Origin: Laetiporus sulphureus 93-53
Lineage: Eukaryota > Basidiomycota > Agaricomycetes > Polyporales > Laetiporaceae
Reading direction: 5' to 3'
Assembly: GCF_001632365.1 (NCBI RefSeq)
Contig: NW_024468516.1
Location: 590,177 to 654,176 of the forward strand
DNA length: 64,000 bases
The position numbers and the translations under genes are program-made. The first letter of the stretch is position 1; each line of letters begins with the position of its first letter. The notes beneath the pieces are model-generated. The model was not told the origin of the DNA, did no database searches, and saw only the letters and a program-made list of their open reading frames with translations. Below, piece after piece: positions 33,724 to 45,779 of this stretch.

Positions 33724-36700
33724 ATGGACATCCCCTTTGTCTCGTCAGGGGCGCTCAGTCGTTCGCATTATGCTCTGGTCAGGAAGGTAGAAACCTCCCA
33801 GTCTTCCCAGCTTGCCGACCAACATCTCTTGGATGAAATCGAGGCTATTAGTGCGCAGCTTGCGCGGCCGACATTGACCCAAGTATGTGCGAGGTTGATG
33901 ACATCTGTACATTTAATCTGAGACTGGTACTAGAAGCAATGCAAGGAGTGCTTGATATTACTTTTGTATTGCTCTACGAACGTTAGTTCAGGCATCGGTA
34001 TGGACTTGGAGTTTGCGCTGCACCATGCAGTCAATCTGGCGGAGACTGGACAGACGGTGCATGACAAGAGAATAGGTATGTTGCTCGACCGTGAATGTAC
34101 ATCTGCCGTGCGAAGATACATATAGGTTATCTGTTCTGTGCGGAAATCATGCCGCCTGACCATGAACTGCAACTCATGCTTGTCAACACGCTACGCAAGG
34201 TGCGTGAGGTTAGGTATCGAGCATTACCCTATCTGACAACATCCAGGATATGGAAAGCATTGCAGCTCCCCGCATATGCCTTGCCCTTGATACCCTTATT
34301 CACTTCTCAAGTGAAGACGTGATTCCCGCCATACAGTCCCGCTTGCTCGACTTACTCTCATACAATTCGTCAGTATGTAGCCTGGACAGTATGCCTCCGA
34401 GTTCTACTGACAGATTGTGTCATGGACGTGATACCCCAGGCTTCATATTCGTCGTCGAGCACTGTTCGCATTTCACAAATTAGCCCGACGTGATCCCAGT
34501 ATCCTGGCAGGGATTGTCACCAAGGCACAAAAACGTCTATCTGATTCAGAGGGTGCGGTTGTCAGCGCAGCGTTGACAGTCTGTGCGGACCTCGTGAAAG
34601 TGAGCTCCTACGTTCTTCGAGTTCAATACTGAGCTAACACATGTGAAGTACGGGCTTTTGACGTCCGAGACTTTCCACGATTTATTGTCCAACCTTCTAT
34701 CGTCTGTCTGGCGACAGCCACACAGTGCTGCTAAGGACTGGCTTACGAGCAAGATACTGAGCCGGCTACGAACAGTCACGTCAGTCGATATCTCTCAGAA
34801 AAGTCGCGCATTCTCATAAATCTCTTTACAGTCTCTCTCAGCATGATCTGAGATCGATCCTTAGAATCATTAGATCATCCTCTCAACGAGGACGCGCTGG
34901 GCGCTGTGAGCAGAGTTGACCTCCAATTGCACCAAACATATATAACTGACTGTACCGTAGCGGTTCTATTGCAATGTTACCTTACCTTTGCTGGTGTCAC
35001 ACCTGAGTCCATAGTGCAAGCTCAGGCAGACTCAAAGTGTGCCGTGGTGCAAGAAATTCGACATCTGCTGACGTCGGAAGACCCCAACGATATATACGTC
35101 TTTATGTCCTGCCTTGAATGCATAGATCCTTCGCTTTGGGCCGGTACCACTCCAGGCATTCCAGCAGTTTTAGAATCATGGGAAGTGGAACGGATAATGC
35201 AATTACTGGAAAGTAATGATTGCACAATTCGTCGGAAGGTATGCCAAGCCATTAATACATGTTGTCCTTCAAAGCCTGTCCAACTTTTTGGTCTCAGACT
35301 TTGCGCATTCTGCAGCGCGTGGATACCGTCATACTGGAACAGTACTATGCCCGCATGCGTCAGAGGGACCTGACGTTGCACCCAGACTCCGATGTGCTGC
35401 CGCAGAGGATGCTCGAGATTATTGACGTCCTGTGCGGGGAGGATGGAGAGACATATGCCTCGCAAGTAAACCAGATCGTACGGACAGAGGAGGGGGACGC
35501 ACCGTTCGACAAGCGGCCAGTCCTACAGGGAGTGGTGGAAGATGTGCTTACGCGTGTTCGAAATGGTGAGCTTAGTGGAGCGTCCCATGATGTAGAGCTA
35601 ATCTCATTTACTAGGTAGCGACACTTTTAGGAGCGGGTGTATCGGAGTGTGGTTTACAAACGTCGTTGATTTGGAAAAACCGCTGGGCTCGACACTCATG
35701 GTCATCTTGACTGCATTAATTACGGAATATCTCGGATCATCCCCGTGCTCGCCAGTGGACCTGCTGCGGGGTACGAGTGGACGTATTATGTCATACCCAG
35801 GTCGGTCCCATTACTGGCGATGACACATTATTTTTTGAAGCTCGTCTGCTGTAGTGTCTATCCAGGACGTTTGCCTGCTATGCATGATGAGGGTCGCTGC
35901 AGAATGCGATGACATACCCGCCGACGTTATTGATGTTGTGCGGAGCTTGCATGACCGCTCTGGGCGGTATATTAGACGGGTGTGTCTATCATGTTTTTGT
36001 TGTGCAGCTGTTTGCCTTACGAAGATATTACAGCGATGCCACCAGTTCATCAATTTTGCTGCAAAGAAAGGCGCTTTGCGAGACGTCGTGTTGGCGGCGA
36101 AGACGGCCACGGTGCGTCAAAAGCTCAAGCGCGTTCAACGTGAGATCTCATTCTTTGAAAGTTGCCGGACTTTCTTGCGGCTCTGGAGGCATGCGAAGCA
36201 AATAACAAGGACGTTCACGCAATTCCGCAATCATCCGCCCCACAAACGGGGCGGTTGAGTGCGGGCAAACTTCGTTACGATGCATATGAGCCTCCGAAGC
36301 CAGCGCTTCGTCTCAGACGCATGAGCAACAGCAGTTCGCGCGCCTCTGATGATGGAAGCTCCAGGTTTATCGGCCAGGGAAAGACGACGGAGGACCATCT
36401 ATCGAGGACGATCACAGCAGGTGATCTGACCGTTGTTGCTGGCGGCGACGAGCTTGAGAAGTTGTCTAGCGTGAGCTTGCTTTATATAGATCGTATTGAA
36501 CGTTGATAGTAATGCGTCTGCAGGCTTCGGGGCCAGAGGTAACATTACCCGCTGTCCAGATCATGGATGAAGACATTTCAGTGAGCTGCGAGCCTGTCCA
36601 CTCTCTCATAACTTACCTGACCTTCCTTCCAGGCCACACGTGTCGACTTGATTGCCTTCGACTCGCCGTTTATGCCTGAGCCCGCCGCTGCGTTGATAGG

Positions 36701-37075
36701 GTCACACCAGTTATCTGCAATTGACTTCGAGGCCTCTTGGAATAAGCTAGAGGCATATAATTCGCGAGGCTGGTGTGAAATGTCCTTGGATGAGGTCCAG
36801 GATCGGATACGCAGCTCGTTCAGATACGTTAAGAGTGTTACAGCCGAAGAAGAGCCGTTCAAAGGTTCGATTCGTTGTGAATAATCTCCAAAGCCATCTA
36901 ACTTCAGACAACAGACGAGATGAAGATCGTGGTTCTATCGGGCACCGACTCTAGTAACATGCAGGTCGCTGTGCTGCGTCTCAAACAGAGTGATGAAGAT
37001 GGGACGCTCTGGCGCATGCGATGCGAACACCAAGACCTCGCAAAGGCTATAAAGGGCCTTCTGTCAGAGTCATAG
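33724..37075 (+). CDS. AP-4 epsilon-like adaptin large subunit
   Basis: Adaptin large chains form the core of heterotetrameric vesicle coats. The ATG at 33724 gives MDIPFVSSGALSRSHYALVR, then KQCKECLILLLYC, DLEFALHHAVNLAETGQTVH, DKRIGYLFCAEIMPPDHELQ, LMLVNTLRKDMESIAAPRIC and a spliced HIRRRALFAFHKLARRDPSI. ARM-like helices continue to about 36200 (LECIDPSLWAGTTPGI; ERIMQLLESNDCTIRRKTLR). A Ser-rich hinge (RLRRMSNSSSRASDDGSSRF) leads to a small C-terminal ear ending at 37075. The N-terminal order matches AP-4 epsilon more than AP-1 gamma or AP-2 alpha, but divergence is high. About twelve introns. Membership in AP-4 rather than a divergent AP-1/AP-2 copy is inference. Confidence 0.75.
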
Positions 37076-37194
37076 GCCTCGTTCGAATTTGCTGAAAGCA
37101 TTTCCATTTCATCAGGCCCTTTCCTGCCCACTGCACTGGCATACTCGATTACAGTAATTGAAATGTACACCTGTTCAGCTCAATCAGACAGATA

Positions 37195-39243
37195 TCATCG
37201 TGACTGGACGTAGTCGTCAATCTTGAGCAATAGACAGACAGTTTCCGTCGCCAGTTCAACTGCGCTTGTAGATACCAGCAGCGGCTGCACGACGTCTTCC
37301 TCCAAGATGTTCGAGATCAAACCCTGCAAGGAAGCGATGGACATCAGGAAGGTCTATAATCATACAAGTGCTATACATACCTTGCGCACGTTGATACCTG
37401 CATTACGCTCGCCCATGGCGTGCCTGTTCCGGAGCTCGGTGACAATGGCGATAGGGTTGAGACCTGCGTTCTCGGCGAGCGTTGTCGGAATAACCTCCAG
37501 TGCATCAGCGTATGCCTGGAAGCAATAGGCCTCCATGCCCTTGAGAGTCTGAGCGTATTGTGAAAGCAGACGAGAGACGTGGATCTCTGGTGCACCTCCG
37601 CCTGCAATCAGAGCACTGTAAACCGCGGATCAGGTCATCAGTCGATATGGTTCAAAATAGTCACGCACCGCTTCTTTACAAGGCACCGAACGACACACAG
37701 AGCATCGTGCAAGCTACGCTCGCACTCCTCGAGCACGAGGTTATTGCTGCCCATTGCCAAGATGCTCACTGTGCGCCCGCGGTTCTTCACACCGGTGATG
37801 CGCACCACCTTCGCACCCGCATGGCTGCTCTCGTCCACGAGGTCCGCATAGCCGAGTTTATCCTCCGTGAATGCCTCGATGTCCGCAACGGGTTTGCAGC
37901 CGAGGCTCTTCGATAGGAACTCGATTTCGTCTCGCTCGACGTCCTTGACGACGAGAATGTTGAGGCGCTTGAGGAAGGTGAGCGAGGTGTCGTCAACAGC
38001 ATCGCGGAGGATGGACTTCTGGATCAAGAGCACGTTGCAGTTTGCCTTCTTGATCTTTTTGCAAATGTTGAGCAGGTACTGTCGGCCTTCCTTGATGACC
38101 TTGTCCATTTGCCGGTAGTCGTTGATGACGACCGTGTTGTCCATCTAGAAGCACCATCCTTTCAGCAACATTTGAGTTACTCATTCATAGGTCCAACTCA
38201 CATCCGGTTTTGGTGCACTTAGCTGGAACTGGATAATACCGATCTTGGCCTTCTCTATACGAGTAGGTCCACCGGCGGCAGTGACAACGTTCTGGTTTAG
38301 CACAACACCGTCGACAAGTTCTGTGTCCTCAATCGTGCCGCCAACTTTTTTCACTATGCGGATGTCTCGTAGGTCGACATTAGAAGATGTTGGGGTGACA
38401 AGGCGCGTCACTGCGTCAACTGCAATTGGTGCGAGGGTTGAAGAGTATCCCGAGACAATCTGTGATGAGCATTTAGTGCATCTGCCAGCTCGTGGGTATG
38501 ATCCATGCACACGCACTTTTGAGTTAAGAGAGGTTGTTGCAGCGCGAAGGAGAGCAGACCTGTCTGACAGGTCGATCGGCATGGAAATTTCTGTGAGGTA
38601 TTCTACTGCCTTCGCAGACGCCTTCAAGAACGACTCGGCAATAATCGTTGGGTGCATTCCCTTCTGCAGCATCTTCTCAGCCGCACCGAGGAAGCTTCCC
38701 GCGAGGACCACGACGGTAGTCGTGCCATCACCTGCCTCGATGTCTTGAGCTGCTGAGAGGTCGACAAGCTGCATCGAATGTGAGAATTTGCCGTTAGGGC
38801 GAGCACAGAGCTGACCATTTTTGCGGCAGGGTGCAGGGCCTGAATGCTCTTCAGAATAGTTGCGCCGTCATTCGTGATGATGAGCTCCCCCTTGGAGGTT
38901 TGGATCTGGTTTGGACGGAATGGTTGCTACGCGCACGCTCAGCGGTTTAAACGGCGTACCATCTTGTCCATACCCCGAGGGCCTAGGGATGTCCTCACGG
39001 CATCGCTGATCGCTATAAGAACGCATAAATTAGATAGATGCTTGCTTGACATTGAAGACAATGGATAAGAGAAAACACACCCTTAGCAGCGACCATATTG
39101 GACAAGCGCACTTCCATAGGCTTGCCCTTCGTAAATTGTTAGAGTTGAACAGAAGGCAGCACCGATATGCTCACCTTGTCATTGAACGCAGTGTTTGCGC
39201 CTAAGCGCGGCTGATTATGCGCTGCTGGTGTGGATGAGGCCAT
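37195..39243 (-). CDS. CCT4: T-complex protein 1 subunit delta (CCT4)
   Basis: CCT4 is one of eight subunits of the cytosolic chaperonin ring that folds actin and tubulin. The ATG at 39243 begins [20 protein letters not shown]. Motifs in order: [48 protein letters not shown] (the GDGTT ATP site), [61 protein letters not shown], the delta-type loop [54 protein letters not shown] and the C-terminal KIDDYVQSR. All parts are intact across about seven exons. It starts 188 bases from UFD1 on the other strand. Confidence 0.97.
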
Positions 39244-39431
39244 GTCTGGAGAGAGTGTCGCTATTGCAGAGTCGGAACGACTGGACATGAGAATACTGGG
39301 CGCTTAGCGCGATTCCATGGATCACATGACCAAGGTCTTACGTCGCTCGATTTGGGCGTCGTAAGTGCATCCCTGTGCATCCTTTGCCCTTGCCTCTCGC
39401 CTCCAACTGCTCAGTTACATCCCGTCAAGTC

Positions 39432-41181
39432 ATGGATCTGGTGAGCTATATACGCGCAAAATTACTATCCGAAGCTTGATTGCTGAGCGGCTTGCGAATA
39501 GGATCCTTTTGGTACGGGCCCGGCTGGTCTCTTCGCCCAATTAGCACAGTACGCTACTTCGCTGATTGACCCGTGAAACACCGCAATTAACTCGTTTCTG
39601 GACACAGAGGATTTGGTGGAGGATATGGCCTTCACATTGCAAGACGACCAGCGCGTGCGTATGATGAGTATTTCAAGGCGTACAGTGTGGCGATGCTTCC
39701 AGGCAAGGCTCGAGAGAATCTAAATTACGGCGGCAAGAGTATGTGCCATCCGTTCAATCTCGTTATAAAGCATTGCTCAATTCGCAATGCACAGTTATTA
39801 TGCCACAATCTGCTCTCGCAAATTTGACTGCGATGGACCTCGAATCGCCGTGGATGTTCAAACTGCGCAACCCTTCGAATCCTGCTGCGTCTACTCACGG
39901 AGGTGTTCTTGAGTTCATCGCAGAAGAGGGTTGTGTGCATTTACCTCATTGGATGATGAAGACTCTGCGACTGGAGGAAGGAGATCCAATCCGGATTACG
40001 GGCGCTGAGCTACCCAAGGGAAAGATGGTCAAGCTGCAGGCACAAAGCGTGATTTTTCTCGAGATCTCTGATCCCAAGGCAGTGTACGTGGTCTACTTTC
40101 TGATAACAAAGGCATGATTCTCATTATCTCGTGGTCCAGCTTGGAGCAGGCTCTTCGACATTTCTCATGTCTCACTCAGGGCGATATCATCGAGATTTCT
40201 TATAATTCAATAGTCTTTGCGCTTCTAGTAATGGAGACTCAACCGGGGGGAGAAGGCATCAGTGTCCTTGATACCGATCTCGAGGTCGATTTCGCAGCGC
40301 CTGTCGGTTACGTCGAGCCTGAGCGCCCGAAGCCCGCACCGCCCTCAACCATGGCTTCCAAACTCAACATTGACCTCAGTTCGCAAACGCCTGGCTCCTC
40401 TCGTCCTTCATCCTCCCTTGGCGGCACATTTGCTGGAACCAGTGCTCGTGCAACTACCGTCAGCAAGGGTGGCGACGTTTGGGAGAGCTTTAAAGGCAAG
40501 GGCGAAACACTGTCCGGTCGCAGGACAAAGGGCAAGGGCATCAGTTATCGGAAAGTGGAGGAAGCCCCGGCAGACAGCAAGATCATTCGGACTGAGTAAG
40601 TGAACATGCTAGTGGGACAGACAGCCTGACTTGAACGCATGTTCGCTCCATAGTAACCATCGTATTGTGACATCAGAGACTCTGGAGTCAGAAGTGTCTG
40701 CACCTGCTCCATTGAACTTGCCCTTTGGCAAGTTATTCTTCGGATTCAATGTCCCGCCATACACTCCACCGGAATCCAAGTCTGGAGATTCAGATCAGGT
40801 TGGATTTATTGCTCAGTTGTCACGATCTCTCTTGTTGACGTTTACAACTCGTAGCCACATGCATTTACTGGCTCAGGCAACACCCTAACCGGACGTTCAC
40901 CGGGGTCGGTACAGCAGCAGTCGTCAAGTGCGAAGGGAAAAGAGAAGGAAAACACATCTTCCAGCTCGTCGTGGGGTTCTGGCGGTCACACTCTTGGTTC
41001 GCGATCATCGGCCGCTCCCCCACGGTCATCATTGTCCTCAGCCTCTCGAGCGCTGGGTGTTGGAGGTGCATCCGTACCTATTCTGCCTCAACGGAATAAC
41101 TCTTCGCGGCAACGAAGTTTATCGCCTGAAGACTGGGGAGTTGATGACGAAGACGATGTCATTGAGATTGACAGTGACTAA
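39432..41181 (+). CDS. UFD1: UFD1, Cdc48 ubiquitin-recruiting adaptor
   Basis: UFD1 with Npl4 brings ubiquitinated substrates to the Cdc48 segregase. Exon 1 encodes just Met-Asp-Leu at 39432-39440 before GTGAGC. Then DPFGTGPAGLFAQL, FKAYSVAMLPGKARENLNYG, KVIMPQSALANLTAMDLESP, WMFKLRNPSNPAASTHGGVL, EFIAEEGCVHLPHWMMKTLR and ALRHFSCLTQGDIIEISYNS make up the double-psi barrel. Downstream NLPFGKLFFGFNVPPYTPP and FTGSGNTLTGR fit the SHP boxes that bind Cdc48. The tail is Ser-rich and ends acidic (DDEDDVIEIDSD). Near 40810-40890 a short intron restores the frame to HAFTGSG. Confidence 0.95.
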
Positions 41182-41429
41182 TGCATTCAGCGGACAGTGA
41201 CCAACGCATTCAGTAGTATTGCGATGCGTCGATTCGTGAGCGACGGGCTGTGGGCGTGTATGTAGTTGTTGTTCGGTTTTCGACCATTGTAACACCATCA
41301 CCGAGCCATACAAGGACCTTCTTGGTAGACATGTGGCATCGTATGATTCATGACGTGTGATAGATTTAAATGCGTGCAATTAAATCCTCGGGTATTCCTG
41401 ACTATATCACCTTGGCGAAGGTCGTAAGC

Positions 41430-43556
41430 TTACAGCATGCCCACGCCGATGCCCCTTCCTGCCGGTACCCCATCTACCGGGCTGATGCCCGCCAGCGGTG
41501 AGGTCCTCCAGTTATACAGGTAGTAATTGAGCAGACCATCCCCCTTCCCGAACTACGGACATATTTTTTAAGTGCGCATGATCTGAGGATGCTGCAACCG
41601 GTCATACCTTGTGATCCTGTAGGAACATGACATTATCCATTATCGTCAAAGCATTGACGACATCGAAGTCTGCTTGACTAGCAATGATCATGCAGTCGCC
41701 GATGAGCTCTTCAAGGCGTCTCTTCAAGCGGCCGTCTTGGTCGGCGCCCTTGGAGAAAGCGACGTTCGTGCCGTAGTAGAACAGATACGCTGCCTTTAGT
41801 AGGTTGTGCTTGTCTGAATTCATGACCGTGGAGGGGAGAGAGTAGAACGAGAAATAGTCGGTGATTGTGCGTGTTTCTGGATCCTGCCGACCAAAACGTA
41901 TGTCAGACACGGATGCGTAGTACTGAATAGAAAGTAATTTACCTCGACGACGTAAGCCCACACCACTTGTGCCTCCCTGGGGGCCTTCCAACTATCCGGG
42001 TGCGTCGACCCCTCGCCCCGTCCGCTCAAGAACAAGTGGCCGATCTCCTCCTCCGTCATGAGGTGCACCATGCCGAACCTGCTCATGTACTTCGCATAGA
42101 GCTCCGTGACCTGGGGGATGTCGCGCTCCTCCATCTCACGCAGCCCACTACTGAGAAGGCGAGGTGTGTCGGGCACTTTATGCAGGCGTAGCATGCGTGC
42201 GAGCGTCATCGTGGGCGGAACCGTCGTGAAGTGCACGTCCACCAGCTTCTTGACATTCAGGCAGCGATGATGATATCTGACGTGAGGATAAAATTGACTT
42301 CTTGGACCAGAGGACGTGAAGAGACATACTGGCATGTCGACACTGGCGTCGGCAGGAAAACACCACCTGTATACAAAGCCTGGAAGATGCCCTTCAGATG
42401 GCATTGTCGCGTGATCTCCTTGATCAGGACGGGAGCGAGTCGCTTCGACCGCAACTTCTTGTGTACGCAGAGGAAGTTAACCTCACTCGCTTTGAGTGTA
42501 CTGAATGCGCGGTTGCCTGTGAGCTCGCAACGCACATCGTGGAGGCTCGAATGGAGGCGAACTCACTTCTCTCGGACACGCAGGCTTATGGGCACCGCAG
42601 AGATGAATGCGACTAGCTTCTTATTCGACGCGACCCGTACCCCAACGTGCCATTCCTTGTAGGAGCCCGGAGGTTTCAGCGCCCTGTCCGTAGCTCTATC
42701 GGTCTGGTACAGTCATTCATGTCGGTAAGTGAACGCACCATCTAAGGAACTCTGCAGAGTATTGAAAGCGAAATGATGCTTCATCATCCTCTACGTAGTT
42801 TGCTGACAGAAGTTCGTAGACTTCTCGTAACTAAAAACGCATAAATTTGGAGAATAAACGGCTCACAACATGATGACATACCTGTGCAAGATCATTGATA
42901 TCGAGCGTCGCCCACTCGAAGTCCTTCGGCAACGGATATGGATCCTGGCGTATTTCCTCTGGTGGTTTGGATGGCTCGATGTAGCCATCACTCTCCGAGG
43001 GCACCTCGCCTTCATGTACGTATCAGCACTACTACGACGCTATATAACATGGAGAGCTCACCTAACTGAGGAACGGGTTGTGTGGCCCAGAACTGGATGC
43101 AATTATAGCTCGAGTATATCAGATCCGCCGAGGTCGTATGCGCACCTTGTGGCCACCAGTATCCTTCTTATTCTTCCCTCCAATGCCAGCCTTGCCCTGT
43201 ATCATGTCCCTGATCTTCATTTGCTCTAATGCTTGCCGAATGGTGGCCACGTCCATGCTCGCCATCTCTTCGCCACCTTCTTCGTGCATCTTCTGCACCA
43301 CGGCGTTCACAAGGCTATTCGGAACCTCATCCTTGTGTCCACTTCGAAGCGCATTTAGGGCCTTGATGGCCTTGGATCGCTTCTTCTTTTTCTTCTTGCT
43401 CGACGTGGACGGCATACTGGCCTCGGGAAGTGTAGAGCTTGTTGCCTCCTTCTCTTCTTCCGAGAAATCAGAGCCCGAGTCCCTGCTATCACCGTTCTCT
43501 AGGCGTTCCCCCTCAGGTTCCGCGACCTGCTTTTCCTTTGCTTTTTGCGATGGCAT
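41430..43556 (-). CDS. NMT1: Glycylpeptide N-tetradecanoyltransferase (N-myristoyltransferase)
   Basis: NMT moves myristate from myristoyl-CoA to N-terminal glycine of proteins in the cytosol and at ribosomes. The ATG at 43556 ([10 protein letters not shown]) begins an acidic N-terminus with a Lys run (KKKKKKRSK), as in animal and fungal NMTs. Motifs: [161 protein letters not shown] and the C-terminus [20 protein letters not shown] ... GIGVGML. The free carboxyl end acts in catalysis and is in place at 41430. Complete; about nine exons. Confidence 0.96.
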
Positions 43557-43789
43557 CAGGGGTATAGGCACGAGATGAGAGTAGTAGATAGAGTTGGTGG
43601 CGCGTCTAACTGCTCGCTCTCACCGTACGGTATGCGCGCTAAAAGTACGGATTGTTACGATTCATAAGACACGTTTCTGTTAGTTTCTATGTAATCATCA
43701 ATGTATTGCGCAGACGTTTTTGCTTCCGTACTGCGATAGTAGTATATGTAAAAGGTGTATGGTTCCCAAAGAACTGTCGTATGCCAAAG

Positions 43790-45301
43790 CTATGCGACCA
43801 CTGAAATCTCGGCAGCCTTCGTGACTGCGGCGCGTCGCCGTCTCTTCACTCTATCGGCCATGTTCAACCCGTCATTCACACTCGGCAATAGATCCAATTC
43901 CCCATCCTTGGACGATGCCTTAATGATTGCCCGTTTCCGTTTGCTCGAGGATGACTGCGGAGTAGGAGTGGCGGGAGGTGTAGCAAGGCCACTGACAATC
44001 TCGCTTCTGCATGACTTCTTCGGAGTTCGTTCTTTGACCGAGGGCGATTGGGATGGCGACGGCAAGCCGTAGGATGCGAACGCTTTGAGGTCAGAAGTGA
44101 AAAGGACCTACGGAGGGCATGAGCTCGGAAGCCTCAAGCAGACTCGAGAAAACAAACCGAGTGTGCCCATCCAGCATAGTCACCCCAAACTGCGGCGAGC
44201 TTGCTGCTCACTTCGTCGTATAATTTCGAAGTCATGTTGCCTTTTGCCTTCGACGATGAGCTTATGCCATAATGTTTGACAGCAATCTGGTGTACGTGGG
44301 TATCTACGGGAATAACTTCTTTCTAGAGGCATATAGTCATATTCATACGATCAGCCACGAAGACATATTGATTCATACCTTATCCAAGCTCATGAGCAGC
44401 ACGCAATCAGCAACCTTTCTGCCCACGCCCATGAATTTGAGAAGCTCTTCGCGTGCTTCAGAGGTACTCATTTGTCTCAGGGTACAGAGCCACTTCTCCG
44501 CAGGTTCAAGTGATGCATGCCCAAGTTGCTCAGATGCATGAGCATCCACAAGCATCTTCGCAGTTTTCTGAACAAATTCCGCGCGGTACCCAAAACCGAG
44601 CGTGCGCAATGTCGCCGAGATGTCAGAAGCAGCCAGGATGGATGGTGGGGGGAATGGGTGGTAGCTCTCTACTTCCAATGAGGCATCACTTGCACTGCTG
44701 CATTCCGCATCCGTTGGCGGCGGAAGCGACAGCAGAGCAGGTGAGTAATGTTTGCAGAGGGTTTTCACCATCTTCGTGATCCGCACGATGTTATTGTTGG
44801 AAGAGCATATAAATCTGATCCGACTCACTACAGCATGAGTAATCTCGAAGTGAACACCACGTACGATATCAAGTTCTCAAATGGCTCCTGCCTCAGCATC
44901 CTGATCCCGGCGAACCGCTCCCTGCAATTGCGGAATACTGGATCTCGCTTGCCCCATTGTTCGTACAGTTCAATGAGATCCACATCGAGCTGAAAATAGT
45001 CTCGTAACCATGCTAGGGTCTCTTGCTCGCGCAGTACATCCTCTGAAGGCAGTGGCGGTGGCCCTGGAAGCACTGAGCGGTAGAATAAGATGTCTGGTGT
45101 TTGGCGCAGGCAGACCACACGGTCGCGCAAACAGAGGCGGTACTCATGCGTCGGAAAGAGGTTGTCCTGAAACGCGCCATCCGAGAAGAGCGGGAATACG
45201 TTCCAGCGGAAAGATTGACCACACTGTAGAACCGCAGCGAGAGACAACTGGGTAATAGACAATGGGAGAGCGCGGAAACCGGTCGGAATCATGCAAGCCA
45301 T
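43790..45301 (-). CDS. OGG1: 8-oxoguanine DNA glycosylase OGG1
   Basis: OGG1 cuts out 8-oxoguanine and nicks the abasic site. The ATG at 45301 begins MACMIPTGFRALPLSITQLS, followed by LAAVLQCGQSFRWNVFPLFS and EYRLCLRDRVVCLRQTPDIL of the N-terminal domain. The HhH-GPD part shows FENLISYVVF, FICSSNNNIVRITKMVKTLC, LRTLGFGYRAEFVQKTAKML, FMGVGRKVADCVLLMSLDK (with the Schiff-base Lys of GVGRK) and EVIPVDTHVHQIAVKHYG (with the catalytic Asp). The C-terminal extension of about 90 residues is Ser/Pro-rich with basic clusters SSSKRKRAIIKA and VKRRRRAAVTKA, probably nuclear localisation signals. The stop is at 43790. Confidence 0.95.
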
Positions 45302-45536
45302 GTTATTGAGCAGCAGTAAAGGGGCACACGGCTTTGCGAAATTTCCGACAGCACGAATTGTAGCCTTGCTACTGGAGATGGTGGTAGAACCACGACACTG
45401 TCACCTAGTTCGGCGCCCACGTTTGTCGCCCGTGCTCGGTGCTCTCCCACAGAGCAGACAACGAGACTTTGGAAAAATCATTGCAAGCGACAGAGACATC
45501 CCAGCTACGCTATGATGTGGAAAATGCAAAACGTTT

Positions 45537-45629
45537 TGGACACACTGGGAATTGAACCCAGCACCCCCCGCAAACACACTAATGCTAATAATGCTAAGCG
45601 GATGTGATAACCAACTACACCATGTGCCC
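45537..45629 (-). tRNA. tRNA-Ala (anticodon AGC) with intron
   Basis: On the minus strand the acceptor stem GGGCACA (45629-45623) pairs with TGTGTCC, followed by discriminator A at 45537. The third pair is G:U, the G3:U70 identity mark of alanine tRNA. The anticodon stem TCCGC/GCGGG encloses TT-AGC-A, then an intron of about 19 bases sits in the usual place after position 37, then T. The T arm is CTGGG-TTCAATT-CCCAG. Total 93 bases, 74 without the intron. It lies between OGG1 and the TFIIIC subunit gene. Confidence 0.93.
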
Positions 45630-45779
45630 ATGTTGAAACTTAATATTCTTGATTTTATCAGCCTTTAATATAATTGATCCCGCAAACTTTGCTAACAGTG
45701 ACCAACCTGACAACGTCTACATCTCCTAAATTACGTGTCATACTCAGAAAGACCATCTGGAGCACCGGATATTCCGTCC

